This document shows, piece by piece, positions 33,890-44,689 of a DNA stretch of 64,000 nucleotides. Within the stretch, counting starts at the first letter, position 1. Each line of letters opens with the position of its first letter. The translations under genes were made by a program, and so were the position numbers. The notes beneath the pieces were generated by a model. That model did not search any database. It worked only from the letters and a program-made list of their open reading frames with translations, and had not been told where the DNA came from. This DNA comes from Ryuthela nishihirai. Its lineage: Eukaryota; Arthropoda; Arachnida; Araneae; Heptathelidae. The stretch is taken from the NCBI GenBank assembly GCA_038380435.1, contig JAWZYU010000034.1:35650901-35714900 (forward strand), in the 5' to 3' direction.

Positions 33890-34170
33890 CCCCCTCAAGC
33901 AGCTGCTTGCCACAGAAATCTGATAATTTTATGCGCTCCCATGGCCGAGTGGTTAGCGCGCTTGGCTACTGATCTAAGGGACCTGGGTTCGAGCCCCGGG
34001 TAAGGCATGGGGTATGTGTTGTTTTTCTGCTGAGGTCCTGCCATCCTCTCAGACCTTCTACTCTGGCATATAAACTAACAGGCTCCTGTCAGACCTCTGT
34101 GGCAAGCAGCTGCTTGAGGGGGTATAGTTGGTCTGTGAGGATGGAGAGACCTCAGCAGAAAAACAACACA
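33890..34170 (-). mobile_element. Older SINE-B copy split by a nested SINE-B
   Basis: The 3' end of SINE-B in antisense (CCCCTCAAGCAGCTGCTTGC) is at 33890-33925. More of the same antisense copy (GTCTGTGAGGATGGAGAGAC then CTCAGCAG) is at 34131-34166. Between them sits a sense SINE-B. The order fits one older antisense element interrupted by a younger one. Confidence 0.65.
33945..34124 (+). mobile_element. SINE-B, nested sense copy
   Basis: A box TGGCCGAGTGG and B box GGTTCGAGCCC are intact, followed by CTGCTGAGGTCCTGCCATCC and the 3' palindrome region. It matches the 16555 copy over most of its length and ends GCTTGAGGGGG. Confidence 0.8.
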
Positions 34171-34206
34171 AATATTTTATCACGCAAAATTTTTCCCTCA
34201 AACAAC

Positions 34207-34426
34207 TACAGTCGCTCAAAAGAAAAACCCATCGCTGTGGTTGATTATAGAATTCAGAAAAAAATATCTGGCAACGATTTTTTTAGAAATTAGTGATCTG
34301 GCAACCTTCACGTACTGTACACGAAGGTTGCCAGATCACTAATTTCTAAAAAAAAATCGTTGCCAGATATTTTTACTGAATTCTGTCATCAACCATAGTG
34401 TTCGGATACTTTTTTGAGAGACTGTA
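34207..34426. mobile_element. Palindromic MITE, second copy
   Basis: TA (34207) to TA (34425), 220 bp, same arms as 7961-8177 with a slightly changed left terminus (CAGTCGCTCAAAAGAAAAAC) and a centre CACGTACTGTACACG instead of TCACGTGA. Confidence 0.78.
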
Positions 34427-34727
34427 GGTGGTCATATTATTTTGATACTAGATCGTGTGGGCTCACTCACGGAAATATTGAGCGTGTGCAGTTACCGTTC
34501 ACAGCAAACTGGAGCGTGTGCAGTAACTGCATACGCTCCAGTTTGCTGTGAACGGTAACAGGAGTGTGTACAGTTGCTGTACACGCTCCAGATATTTTTT
34601 CCTGAATTCTGTAATCACGTGACACGAAGGTTGCCAGATCACTAATTTCTAAAAAAATCGTTGCCAGATATTTTTTCTGAATTCTGTAATCAGCCATAAT
34701 GTTCGGATACTTTTTTGAGCGACTGTA
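34427..34727. mobile_element. Half-MITE composite unit, longer copy
   Basis: Begins GGTGGTCATATTATTTTGAT like the units at 8178 and 8425, and ends GAGCGACTGTA. It carries ~55 bp more: GTTACCGTTCACAGCAAAC is followed by its inverse GTTTGCTGTGAACGGTAAC, forming a hairpin. The shorter 8 kb copies look like deletions of this hairpin. Confidence 0.75.
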
Positions 34728-34762
34728 CTTGCCAGAAAAGTCTGTCAATATAATAGCCATGG

Positions 34763-34860
34763 AGAAGGTACGTAAAGAAGGCAGGACCTCAGCAGAAAAA
34801 AAAAGCACAAAAAAAAGAAACCTTCACACTTTATCCGAAACTCGAACCCCCGAAACTCCC
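34763..34860 (-). mobile_element. Worn antisense SINE-B fragment
   Basis: GGCAGGACCTCAGCAG at 34780-34795 is the inverse of the SINE-B internal region, followed by an A run and a degenerate inverse B box (CTCGAACCCCCG). The 5' part of SINE-B appears present, the 3' end absent. Confidence 0.5.
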
Positions 34861-35540
34861 CAGCCAAGCATAAAAAAACATAAATTCAATTTTATTTGTT
34901 CTATTTTTTTTCAGTGGATCATCGGATCACAGATTGCTCCTACCAATTTTCCCCAGCGTAAACCAGCAGCCAAGTCACGCACAAGCACATGGCTCAACCC
35001 GGCTTCGCTACAGGTGCTTCGCGGCCCATGCTTCCACACACTCGTAGCTATGCCGGGGGGCTCTCAGTTCGCGTGCACCCCGTCACTTAGGGGTGTTCAC
35101 CCTCCCTCCCTACCTCCCCCCCTTTTACGGCAGGCCGATCCGCGACGCCATGGCGTGGGAACCGCAGTTCACTTCCATGTGCAGGGAAGGCACTGCGAGT
35201 GTGGCGTGGCGAAAGGCCAAGGTCATCCGGGCAAAGGAGGGGTCAGCAGAGGTCAGGGGGCTAGGGCGACGGTAAGTCGAGTGGACGGACACAGGTCCAG
35301 AAGATAAATGGACACACGGACAGATGGTATTGTTAATCTATCGGTGATTGAGAGAAAGTTATCAAAGGGAGGAGATAGAAAATGTAGTGGTGATAGTTCA
35401 ACCTGCAGAGCGTTTAAGAAAAATGTCGATTTTTTTCTTACAATCGAGGAAGGTGTTTGTATTAAGCGAAATTTGAACAGAGATTATGCTTGTGAGTCTG
35501 TCAAGATACCTTATTTTTGTGCACGATCCAAATTCCAACT
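34861..35540. other. GC-richer unique DNA with possible exon
   Basis: Non-repetitive island. It contains acceptor-like sites (TTTTTTTTCAG ending 34913; a long pyrimidine run plus CAG ending 35133) and a consensus donor GGTAAGT at 35271. Two overlapping plus-strand frames are open across the middle part. See the exon candidate. Confidence 0.4.
35134..35271 (+). CDS. Candidate internal exon, unassigned
   Basis: The 138 bp segment follows a pyrimidine-rich tract ending CAG (35133) and is followed by GTAAGT (35272). One frame is open throughout (46 codons, same phase at both ends), giving a peptide starting near PIRDAMAWEPQF and ending VRGLGR with a mixed, basic composition. A second frame is also open, so frame choice is uncertain. 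No domain is recognised and no partner exon is visible in the window. It could be a chance splice-site pair or part of an untranslated exon. Confidence 0.2.
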
Positions 35541-38485
35541 ACCATTTGTCTTGTGAACCAAATTTTAATTCCTATTTCTGCCGCTTCCCAAAATTCAAAA
35601 AGCAATTTGTCTGAAGATTTAAAATTCCAATTTGTCTCAAGATTTAAAATTCAAATTTCAATTTGTCTCAAGGTTCAAAATTCAAATTACCATTTGCGTT
35701 GCTACCCAAAAAATTCAAATGTCCATTTTCCTCCAGACCCCAAATTCAAATTTTTATTTATATCATGACTCAAATTTCAAATTCAAATCAATCTCGAGAC
35801 CGAAATTTTGAATACCCGTTTATCTTGAGACTCGAAATTCCAATTTTCGTTTGTCTCGAGACCCAATGTTCGAATTCCCATTTATTTCGAGACCCAAATT
35901 TCAAATTTCCGTGTCTCTCAAAGTTAACTCAAGGTTGCAATATTCGTTTATCTCGTGATACAAAATTCCAATTCCATTTCGTCTTGAGACCCAAATTTCA
36001 AAATCCCATTACCTCGATATTTGAAATTCAAATTTTGTTTTGTCTCAAGGCGCAAAATTCAAATTTCTATATTATCGTGACTCAAATTTCAAATTCAAAT
36101 CAATCTCGAGACCCAAATTTTGAATTCCCGTTTATCTTGAGACTCGAAATTCCAATTTTCGTTTGTCTCGAGACCCAATGTTCGAATTCCCATTTATTTC
36201 GAGACCCAAATTTCAAATTTCCGTGTCTCTCAAAGTTAACTCAAGGTTGCAATATTCGTTTATCTCGTGATACAAAATTCCAATTCCATTTCGTCTTGAG
36301 ACCCAAATTTCAAAATCCCATTACCTCGATATTTGAAATTCAAATTTTGTTTTGTCTCAAGGCGCAAAATTCAAATTTCTATATTATCGTGACTCAAATT
36401 TCAAATTCAAATCAATCTCGAGACCCAAATTTTGAATTCCCGTTTATCTTGAGACTCGAAATTCCAATTTTCGTTTGTCTCGAGACCCAATGTTCGAATT
36501 CCCATTTATTTCGAGACCCAAATTTCAAATTTCCGTGTCTCTCAAAGTTAACTCAAGGTTGCAATATTCGTTTATCTCGTGATACAAAATTCCAATTCCA
36601 TTTCGTCTTGAGACCCAAATTTCAAAATCCCATTACCTCGATATTTGAAATTCAAATTTTGTTTTGTCTCAAGGCGCAAAATTCAAATTTCTATATTATC
36701 GTGACTCAAATTTCAAATTCAAATCAATCTCGAGACCCAAATTTTGAATTCCCGTTTATCTTGAGACTCGAAATTCCAATTTTCGTTTGTCTCGAGACCC
36801 AATGTTCGAATTCCCATTTATTTCGAGACCCAAATTTCAAATTTCCGTGTCTCTCAAAGTTAACTCAAGGTTGCAATATTCGTTTATCTCGTGATACAAA
36901 ATTCCAATTCCATTTCGTCTTGAGACCCAAATTTCAAAATCCCATTACCTCGATATTTGAAATTCAAATTTTGTTTTGTCTCAAGGCGCAAAATTCAAAT
37001 TTCTATATTATCGTGACTCAAATTTCAAATTCAAATCAATCTCGAGACCCAAATTTTGAATTCCCGTTTATCTTGAGACTCGAAATTCCAATTTTCGTTT
37101 GTCTCGAGACCCAATGTTCGAATTCCCATTTATTTCGAGACCCAAATTTCAAATTTCCGTGTCTCTCAAAGTTAACTCAAGGTTGCAATATTCGTTTATC
37201 TCGTGACACAAAATTCCAATTCCATTTCGTCTTGAGACCCAAATTTCAAAATCCCATTACCTCGATATTTGAAATTCAAATTTTGTTTTGTCTCAAGGCG
37301 CAAAATTCAAATTTCTATATTATCGTGACTCAAATTTCAAATTCAAATCAATCTCGAGACCCAAATTTTGAATTCCCGTTTATCTTGAGACTCGAAATTC
37401 CAATTTTCGTTTGTCTCGAGACCCAATGTTCGAATTCCCATTTATTTCGAGACCCAAATTTCAAATTTCCGTGTCTCTCAAAGTTAACTCAAGGTTGCAA
37501 TATTCGTTTATCTCGTGACACAAAATTCCAATTCCATTTCGTCTTGAGACCCAAATTTCAAAATCCCATTACCTCGATATTTGAAATTCAAATTTTGTTT
37601 TGTCTCAAGGCGCAAAATTCAAATTTCTATATTATCGTGACTCAAATTTCAAATTCAAATCAATCTCGAGACCCAAATTTTGAATTCCCGTTTATCTTGA
37701 GACTCGAAATTCCAATTTTCGTTTGTCTCGAGACCCAATGTTCGAATTCCCATTTATTTCGAGACCCAAATTTCAAATTTCCGTGTCTCTCAAAGTTAAC
37801 TCAAGGTTGCAATATTCGTTTATCTCGTGACACAAAATTCCAATTCCATTTCGTCTTGAGACCCAAATTTCAAAATCCCATTACCTCGATATTTGAAATT
37901 CAAATTTTGTTTTGTCTCAAGGCGCAAAATTCAAATTTCTATATTATCGTGACTCAAATTTCAAATTCAAATCAATCTCGAGACCCAAATTTTGAATTCC
38001 CGTTTATCTTGAGACTCGAAATTCCAATTTTCATTTGTCTCGAGACCCAATGTTCGAATTCCCATTTATTTCGAGACCCAAATTTCAAATTTCCGTGTCT
38101 CTCAAAGTTAACTCAAGGTTGCAATATTCGTTTATCTCGTGACACAAAATTCCAATTCCATTTCGTCTTGAGACCCAAATTTCAAAATCCCATTACCTCG
38201 ATATTTGAAATTCAAATTTTGTTTTGTCTCAAGGCGCAAAATTCAAATTTCTATTTTATCGTGACTCAAATTTCAAATTCAAATCAATCTCGAGACCCAA
38301 ATTTTGAATTCCCGTTTATCTTGAGACTCGAAATTCCAATTTTCATTTGTCTCGAGACCCAATGTTCGAATTCCCATTTATTTCGAGACCCAAATTTCAA
38401 ATTTCCGTGTCTCTCAAAGTTAACTCAAGGTTGCAATATTCGTTTATCTCGTGACACAAAATTCCAATTCCATTTCGTCCTGTGA
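35541..38485. repeat. 312 bp higher-order satellite, about eight copies
   Basis: Base monomers of ~30-36 bp (CAAATTTCAAATTCCCATTT, CTCGAGACCC) are organised into a 312 bp unit of near-identical copies from about 35770. The left edge is degenerate. 312 is divisible by 3, so a 940-codon frame stays open. Rare markers (CGTGATAC versus CGTGACAC, CGTTTGTC versus CATTTGTC, CTATATTATC versus CTATTTTATC) show later copies grouping together. Confidence 0.93.
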
Positions 38486-39523
38486 CCCAAATTTCAAAAT
38501 CCCATTACCTCGATACTTTAAATTCAAATTTTGTTTTGTCTTAAGGCACAAAATTCAAATTTCTATTTATATCGTGACTCAAGTTTCAAATTCAGATTAA
38601 TCTCGAGACCCAAATTTTAAATTCCCGTTTACCTTGAGACTCGAAATTCAAATTTTCGTTTGTCTCGAGACCCATTGTCCGAATTCCCATTTATCACGAG
38701 ACCCAAATTTCAAATTTCCGTGTCTCTCAAAGTTAACTCAAAGTTCAATATTCGTTTATCTCGTGACACAAAATTCCAATTCCATTTCGTCTTGTGACCC
38801 AAATTTCAAAATCCCATTACCTCGATACTTTAAATTCAAATTTTGTTTTGTCTCAAGGCGCAAAATTCAAATTTGCATTTATATCGTGACTCAAATTTCA
38901 AATTCAAATCAATCTCGAGACCCAAATTTTGAATTCCCGTTTATCTTGAGACTCGAAATTCCAATTTTCATTTGTCTCGAGACCCAATGTTCGAATTCCC
39001 ATTTATCTCGAGACCCAAATTTCAAATTTCCGTGTCTCTCGAGACTCAAAGTTGCAATATTCGTTTATCTCGTGATACAAAATTCCAATTCCATTTCGTC
39101 TTGTGACCCAAATTTCAAAATCCCATTACATCGATATTTGAAATTCAAATTTTGGTTTGTCTCAAACCGCAAAATTTAAATTTCTATTTCTCTCAAGACT
39201 CAAAGTTCATATTTACCGTTTGTTTTGATACTCAAAATTTCAAGCTCACTTCTCTCATTATCCAAAATTAGAATTCCCATTTCTTTCCACACCCAAAATT
39301 TGAAATTCTCATTTCTCTCACTCTCCGAAAACAGAATTCCCATTTCTGTCGATACCCAAAATTTCGAAATCTCACTTCTCTCTCCCTTCAGAATCAGAAT
39401 TCCCATTTCTCTCGATATCCAAAATTTAAAATTCTCACTTGTCTCACTATCCAAGAAGTGGTACAAAGTGAGCATGTACGAGTGTGAACTGCCATATCAA
39501 AAGCGCTCCGAAATTCGTAGTTC
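38486..39523. repeat. Diverged satellite edge, first copy
   Basis: Same base monomers as the 312 bp array but no longer higher-order. From about 39225 it shifts to CTCACTTCTCTCATTATCCA and GAATTCCCATTTCT units, the inverse of the 33236-33690 satellite. Confidence 0.85.
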
Positions 39524-39740
39524 CTGATTGGCCCAGTCAATAGTCCGCTAGGTTCGTTATCTGCTGGTTCGAGTCACATCTGGGTCAGAGTTGACTATTT
39601 ATCTCCCCTAAACCCATAATCTGCCATTTGTCGGAAAGGGGACTTAAACCTGTGAGAATGTAAGCCATACCCTATGCACGTTAAAGAACGTGCTGGATGG
39701 CCTTTGAGACTTTCTTCTAACAGTTGTCCAGTATGTCCTA
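39524..39740 (+). mobile_element. Worn SINE-A copy, first duplicate
   Basis: Recognisable head (TTGGCCCAGTCAATAG, GGTTCGAGTCAC), shortened body (TTTATCTCCCCTAAACCC, GTAAGCCATACCCTATGC) and the start of a tail unit. More diverged than its neighbour, hence older. Confidence 0.7.
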
Positions 39741-39745
39741 GTCTT

Positions 39746-40432
39746 TGGGGCGGGGCGGGGGTGACTCAGTTGGTAGCGCGCCAGGCTCCTAATCTGTAGT
39801 TCCCAGGTTCGAGTCCCAGCTGAGTCAGCGTCGAGATTTATCTCCGCAAAATTCCATGCCCACGGTCAGTAGGGAACACCGATGGGCTTGGAAAGATCGC
39901 CGTCCGTCGAATGTGATGTTAAGCCGTGGCCTCGTGTGCGGGAGAGCCATACCCTGTGCACGTTAAAGAATACACTGGATGGCTTTGACGGGAGGCTACC
40001 ATTTGTCTCCCAACAGCTGTTCCAGTGGGTCCTCTTCTCAACCTTCTCTGAGCCTTCGGGATTCATGTGACGTGGCCATTTAGCCCATGGTGTGCAAAAA
40101 AGTGCCGCTCAGAGGTAAAACAACCCAACGTTAAAGAACACGCTGGATGGCCTTGACGGGAGGCTACCATCTGTCTCCCAACAGCTGTTCCAGTGGGCCC
40201 TCTTCTCAACCTTCTCTGAGCCTTCGGGATTCATGTGACGTGGCCATTTAGCCCATGGTGTGCAAAAAAGTGCCGCTCAGAGGTAAAACAACCCAACATT
40301 AAAGAACACGCTGGATGGCCTTAACAGGAGGTTACCATCTGTCTCCCAACAGCTGTTCCAGTGGGTCCTCTCCCTCAATCTTCTCTGAGCTTTCGGAATT
40401 CATGTGACGTGGCCATTTAGCCCATGGTGTGC
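39746..40432 (+). mobile_element. SINE-A, three tail units, last one cut by duplication junction
   Basis: Head, body with the same short deletion as the 32102 copy (CAAAATTCCATGCCCACGG), and tail units starting near 39962, 40132 and 40301. The third unit stops at GTGTGCAAA where the satellite resumes. Confidence 0.85.
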
Positions 40433-42594
40433 AAATTTTGAATTCCCGTTTATCTTGAGACTCGAAATTCCAATTTTCGTTTGTCTCGAGACCCAATGTT
40501 CGAATTCCCATTTATTTCGAGACCCAAATTTCAAATTTCCGTGTCTCTCAAAGTTAACTCAAGGTTGCAATATTCGTTTATCTCGTGATACAAAATTCCA
40601 ATTCCATTTCGTCTTGAGACCCAAATTTCAAAATCCCATTACCTCGATATTTGAAATTCAAATTTTGTTTTGTCTCAAGGCGCAAAATTCAAATTTCTAT
40701 TTTATCGTGACTCAAATTTCAAATTCAAATCAATCTCGAGACCCAAATTTTGAATTCCCGTTTATCTTGAGACTCGAAATTCCAATTTTCGTTTGTCTCG
40801 AGACCCAATGTTCGAATTCCCATTTATTTCGAGACCCAAATTTCAAATTTCCGTGTCTCTCAAAGTTAACTCAAGGTTGCAATATTCGTTTATCTCGTGA
40901 CACAAAATTCCAATTCCATTTCGTCTTGAGACCCAAATTTCAAAATCCCATTACCTCGATATTTGAAATTCAAATTTTGTTTTGTCTCAAGGCGCAAAAT
41001 TCAAATTTCTATATTATCGTGACTCAAATTTCAAATTCAAATCAATCTCGAGACCCAAATTTTGAATTCCCGTTTATCTTGAGACTCGAAATTCCAATTT
41101 TCGTTTGTCTCGAGACCCAATGTTCGAATTCCCATTTATTTCGAGACCCAAATTTCAAATTTCCGTGTCTCTCAAAGTTAACTCAAGGTTGCAATATTCG
41201 TTTATCTCGTGACACAAAATTCCAATTCCATTTCGTCTTGAGACCCAAATTTCAAAATCCCATTACCTCGATATTTGAAATTCAAATTTTGTTTTGTCTC
41301 AAGGCGCAAAATTCAAATTTCTATATTATCGTGACTCAAATTTCAAATTCAAATCAATCTCGAGACCCAAATTTTGAATTCCCGTTTATCTTGAGACTCG
41401 AAATTCCAATTTTCGTTTGTCTCGAGACCCAATGTTCGAATTCCCATTTATTTCGAGACCCAAATTTCAAATTTCCGTGTCTCTCAAAGTTAACTCAAGG
41501 TTGCAATATTCGTTTATCTCGTGACACAAAATTCCAATTCCATTTCGTCCTGTGACCCAAATTTCAAAATCCCATTACCTCGATACTTTAAATTCAAATT
41601 TTGTTTTGTCTTAAGGCACAAAATTCAAATTTCTATTTATATCGTGACTCAAGTTTCAAATTCAGATTAATCTCGAGACCCAAATTTTAAATTCCCGTTT
41701 ACCTTGAGACTCGAAATTCAAATTTTCGTTTGTCTCGAGACCCATTGTCCGAATTCCCATTTATCACGAGACCCAAATTTCAAATTTCCGTGTCTCTCAA
41801 AGTTAACTCAAAGTTCAATATTCGTTTATCTCGTGACACAAAATTCCAATTCCATTTCGTCTTGTGACCCAAATTTCAAAATCCCATTACCTCGATACTT
41901 TAAATTCAAATTTTGTTTTGTCTCAAGGCGCAAAATTCAAATTTGCATTTATATCGTGACTCAAATTTCAAATTCAAATCAATCTCGAGACCCAAATTTT
42001 GAATTCCCGTTTATCTTGAGACTCGAAATTCCAATTTTCATTTGTCTCGAGACCCAATGTTCGAATTCCCATTTATCTCGAGACCCAAATTTCAAATTTC
42101 CGTGTCTCTCGAGACTCAAAGTTGCAATATTCGTTTATCTCGTGATACAAAATTCCAATTCCATTTCGTCTTGTGACCCAAATTTCAAAATCCCATTACA
42201 TCGATATTTGAAATTCAAATTTTGGTTTGTCTCAAACCGCAAAATTTAAATTTCTATTTCTCTCAAGACTCAAAGTTCATATTTACCGTTTGTTTTGATA
42301 CTCAAAATTTCAAGCTCACTTCTCTCATTATCCAAAATTAGAATTCCCATTTCTTTCCACACCCAAAATTTGAAATTCTCATTTCTCTCACTCTCCGAAA
42401 ACAGAATTCCCATTTCTGTCGATACCCAAAATTTCGAAATCTCACTTCTCTCTCCCTTCAGAATCAGAATTCCCATTTCTCTCGATATCCAAAATTTAAA
42501 ATTCTCACTTGTCTCACTATCCAAGAAGTGGTACAAAGTGAGCATGTACGAGTGTGAACTGCCATATCAAAAGCGCTCCGAAATTCGTAGTTCC
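40433..42594. repeat. 312 bp satellite and diverged edge, second copy
   Basis: About 3.6 copies of the 312 bp unit to 41555, then the non-higher-order edge as at 38486-39523. The 383-codon frame here is a repeat artefact. One copy carries the CTATTTTATC variant at 40697, unlike the corresponding unit in the first copy. Confidence 0.9.
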
Positions 42595-43532
42595 TGATTG
42601 GCCCAGTCAATAGTCCGCTAGGTTCGTTATCTGCTGGTTCGAGTCACATCTGGGTCAGAGTTGACTATTTATCTCCCCTAAACCCATAATCTGCCATTTG
42701 TCGGAAAGGGGACTTAAACCTGTGAGAATGTAAGCCATACCCTATGCACGTTAAAGAACGTGCTGGATGGCCTTTGAGACTTTCTTCTAACAGTTGTCCA
42801 GTATGTCCTAGTCTTTGGGGCGGGGCGGGGGTGACTCAGTTGGTAGCGCGCCAGGCTCCTAATCTGTAGTTCCCAGGTTCGAGTCCCAGCTGAGTCAGCG
42901 TCGAGATTTATCTCCGCAAAATTCCATGCCCACGGTCAGTAGGGAACACCGATGGGCTTGGAAAGATCGCCGTCCGTCGAATGTGATGTTAAGCCGTGGC
43001 CTCGTGTGCGGGAGAGCCATACCCTGTGCACGTTAAAGAATACACTGGATGGCTTTGACGGGAGGCTACCATTTGTCTCCCAACAGCTGTTCCAGTGGGT
43101 CCTCTTCTCAACCTTCTCTGAGCCTTCGGGATTCATGTGACGTGGCCATTTAGCCCATGGTGTGCAAAAAAGTGCCGCTCAGAGGTAAAACAACCCAACG
43201 TTAAAGAACACGCTGGATGGCCTTGACGGGAGGCTACCATCTGTCTCCCAACAGCTGTTCCAGTGGGCCCTCTTCTCAACCTTCTCTGAGCCTTCGGGAT
43301 TCATGTGACGTGGCCATTTAGCCCATGGTGTGCAAAAAAGTGCCGCTCAGAGGTAAAACAACCCAACATTAAAGAACACGCTGGATGGCCTTAACAGGAG
43401 GTTACCATCTGTCTCCCAACAGCTGTTCCAGTGGGTCCTCTCCCTCAATCTTCTCTGAGCTTTCGGAATTCATGTGACGTGGCCATTTAGCCCATGGTGT
43501 GCAAAAAAGTGCCGCTCAGAGGTAAAACAACA
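42595..43532 (+). mobile_element. Worn SINE-A plus three-tail SINE-A, second duplicate
   Basis: Duplicates of 39524-39740 (at 42594-42810) and of 39746-40432 (from 42816). Here the last tail unit is complete, ending AGGTAAAACAAC near 43531, which shows the original right end of the element. Confidence 0.85.
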
Positions 43533-43540
43533 AAACTTGA

Positions 43541-43690
43541 CGGGTCGGGTTGTTTTACCTCTGAGCAACAGTTTTTTGCACACAATGAACTTAAATGGCC
43601 AGGACAAGGACCTCGAAGAATCAGAGAAGGTTGAGGAGAAAATTCCCACGAGAACAGCTGTTGGGAGATAGGTGGTAGCCTCCCGTAACG
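43541..43690 (-). mobile_element. Lone antisense SINE-A tail unit
   Basis: One worn tail unit (GGGTTGTTTTACCTCTGAGC to GTAGCCTCCCGT) facing the preceding sense element tail to tail. No body or head follows; satellite begins at once. Confidence 0.75.
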
Positions 43691-44689
43691 CCGCTCTCAA
43701 TATTGTAAAAGAATATGCCACTCTCAAGATTATGGAGAAATAAATGCCTGCTCTCAAACTTATGAAAAATATGCCACTCTCAAGATTATACAGAATGTCC
43801 CGCTCTCGTTTGTGGCAAATACGCCGCTCTCGTGTTTGTGGAGAATATTCCACTCTCAAGTTTGTAGAGAATACGCCACTCTCAAACTTATGAAGAATAT
43901 GCCACTCATGCTTAGAGAGAATATGGCACTGTCAAGCTTAAGGTGAAAGAAAACACTACCCTCAAGCTTATGGAGAGTACACCCCACTGAAGCTTATGGA
44001 GAGTACACCCCACTGAAGCTTATGGAGAGTACACCCCACTGAAGCTTATGGAGAAAATGCCACTCTCATACATACCGAGAACACGCATCTCAAGCTGAAC
44101 CAGAATATTCCACTCTCAAGCTTACGGAAAATACGTCATTCTCAACTTTACGCAGAATAAACCACTCTTCACTTAAGAGGAATATGCCACTCTTAAGCTA
44201 CTGAAAAATCACTCACTCTCCAACTTGTGAAGAATAGGCCACCCTCAAACTTATGAATAGTATGCCACTCTCAAGCTTGAGTAGAATACATCATTCTTAA
44301 ACTTGTGGAGACTACACTACTCTCAAGCTTGTGAAGAATACGTCACTCCTAAGCTTTTAAAGACTACACTTTTCTCCAGCTTGTGGCAGAATAGACCTCC
44401 TCAAACAAGCAAATAATATGCCACTCTCAAGCTATTGGAGAATGCGCCACTGTCCAGTTTACAGAGAATATGCCACTGTGAAGCTTAAAGGGGGGGGGGG
44501 GCTTGAGAGTGGCCTATTCTCATATAGAGAATACACCTCTATCAAGCTTAAGGAGAGCATTCCGCTCGCAACCATACAGAGAATATGCCATTCTCAAGCT
44601 TACAGCGAATACGATGTTCTCAACTTCACACACTATACGACACTCTCCAACCTATGAAGAATATGCCACTCTTAAGCTACTGAAAAATA
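43691..44689. repeat. Degenerate 26 bp HindIII-type satellite
   Basis: Variable monomers of about 26-30 bp with AATATGCCACTCTCAAGCTT and TATGGAGA. A perfect block of ACACCCCACTGAAGCTTATG units lies near 43975-44045. Near 44490 a G run precedes an inverted monomer (GGCTTGAGAGTGGCCTATTC). Confidence 0.8.

Larger units (their letters stand above)
37363..43502. repeat. ~3.07 kb tandem duplication
   Basis: The sequence 38485-40432 (satellite edge, worn SINE, younger SINE-A) recurs at 41555-43502 with a constant 3070 bp offset and appears identical where compared. At 40433 the SINE tail breaks off at GTGTGCAAA and continues directly as satellite (AAATTTTGAATTCCCG), a junction sharing CAAA on both sides. 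The satellite portions differ at markers, so exchange or conversion has acted there. A haplotype or assembly duplication cannot be excluded. Confidence 0.85.

Noticed and set aside
33945..34030. Functional tRNA-Ser/Leu gene
   Set aside because: Head of SINE-B; anticodon stem does not pair cleanly and the copy continues into the SINE-B 3' region.
34699..35307. 202-codon open frame as a gene
   Set aside because: Its first half runs through MITE end and SINE-B fragment sequence; only the small internal exon candidate is kept.
35663..38485. 940-codon open frame
   Set aside because: It is the 312 bp satellite unit (104 codons) repeated; the frame stays open because the unit length is divisible by 3. 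The translation has no domain and the same array recurs at 40.4-41.6 kb.
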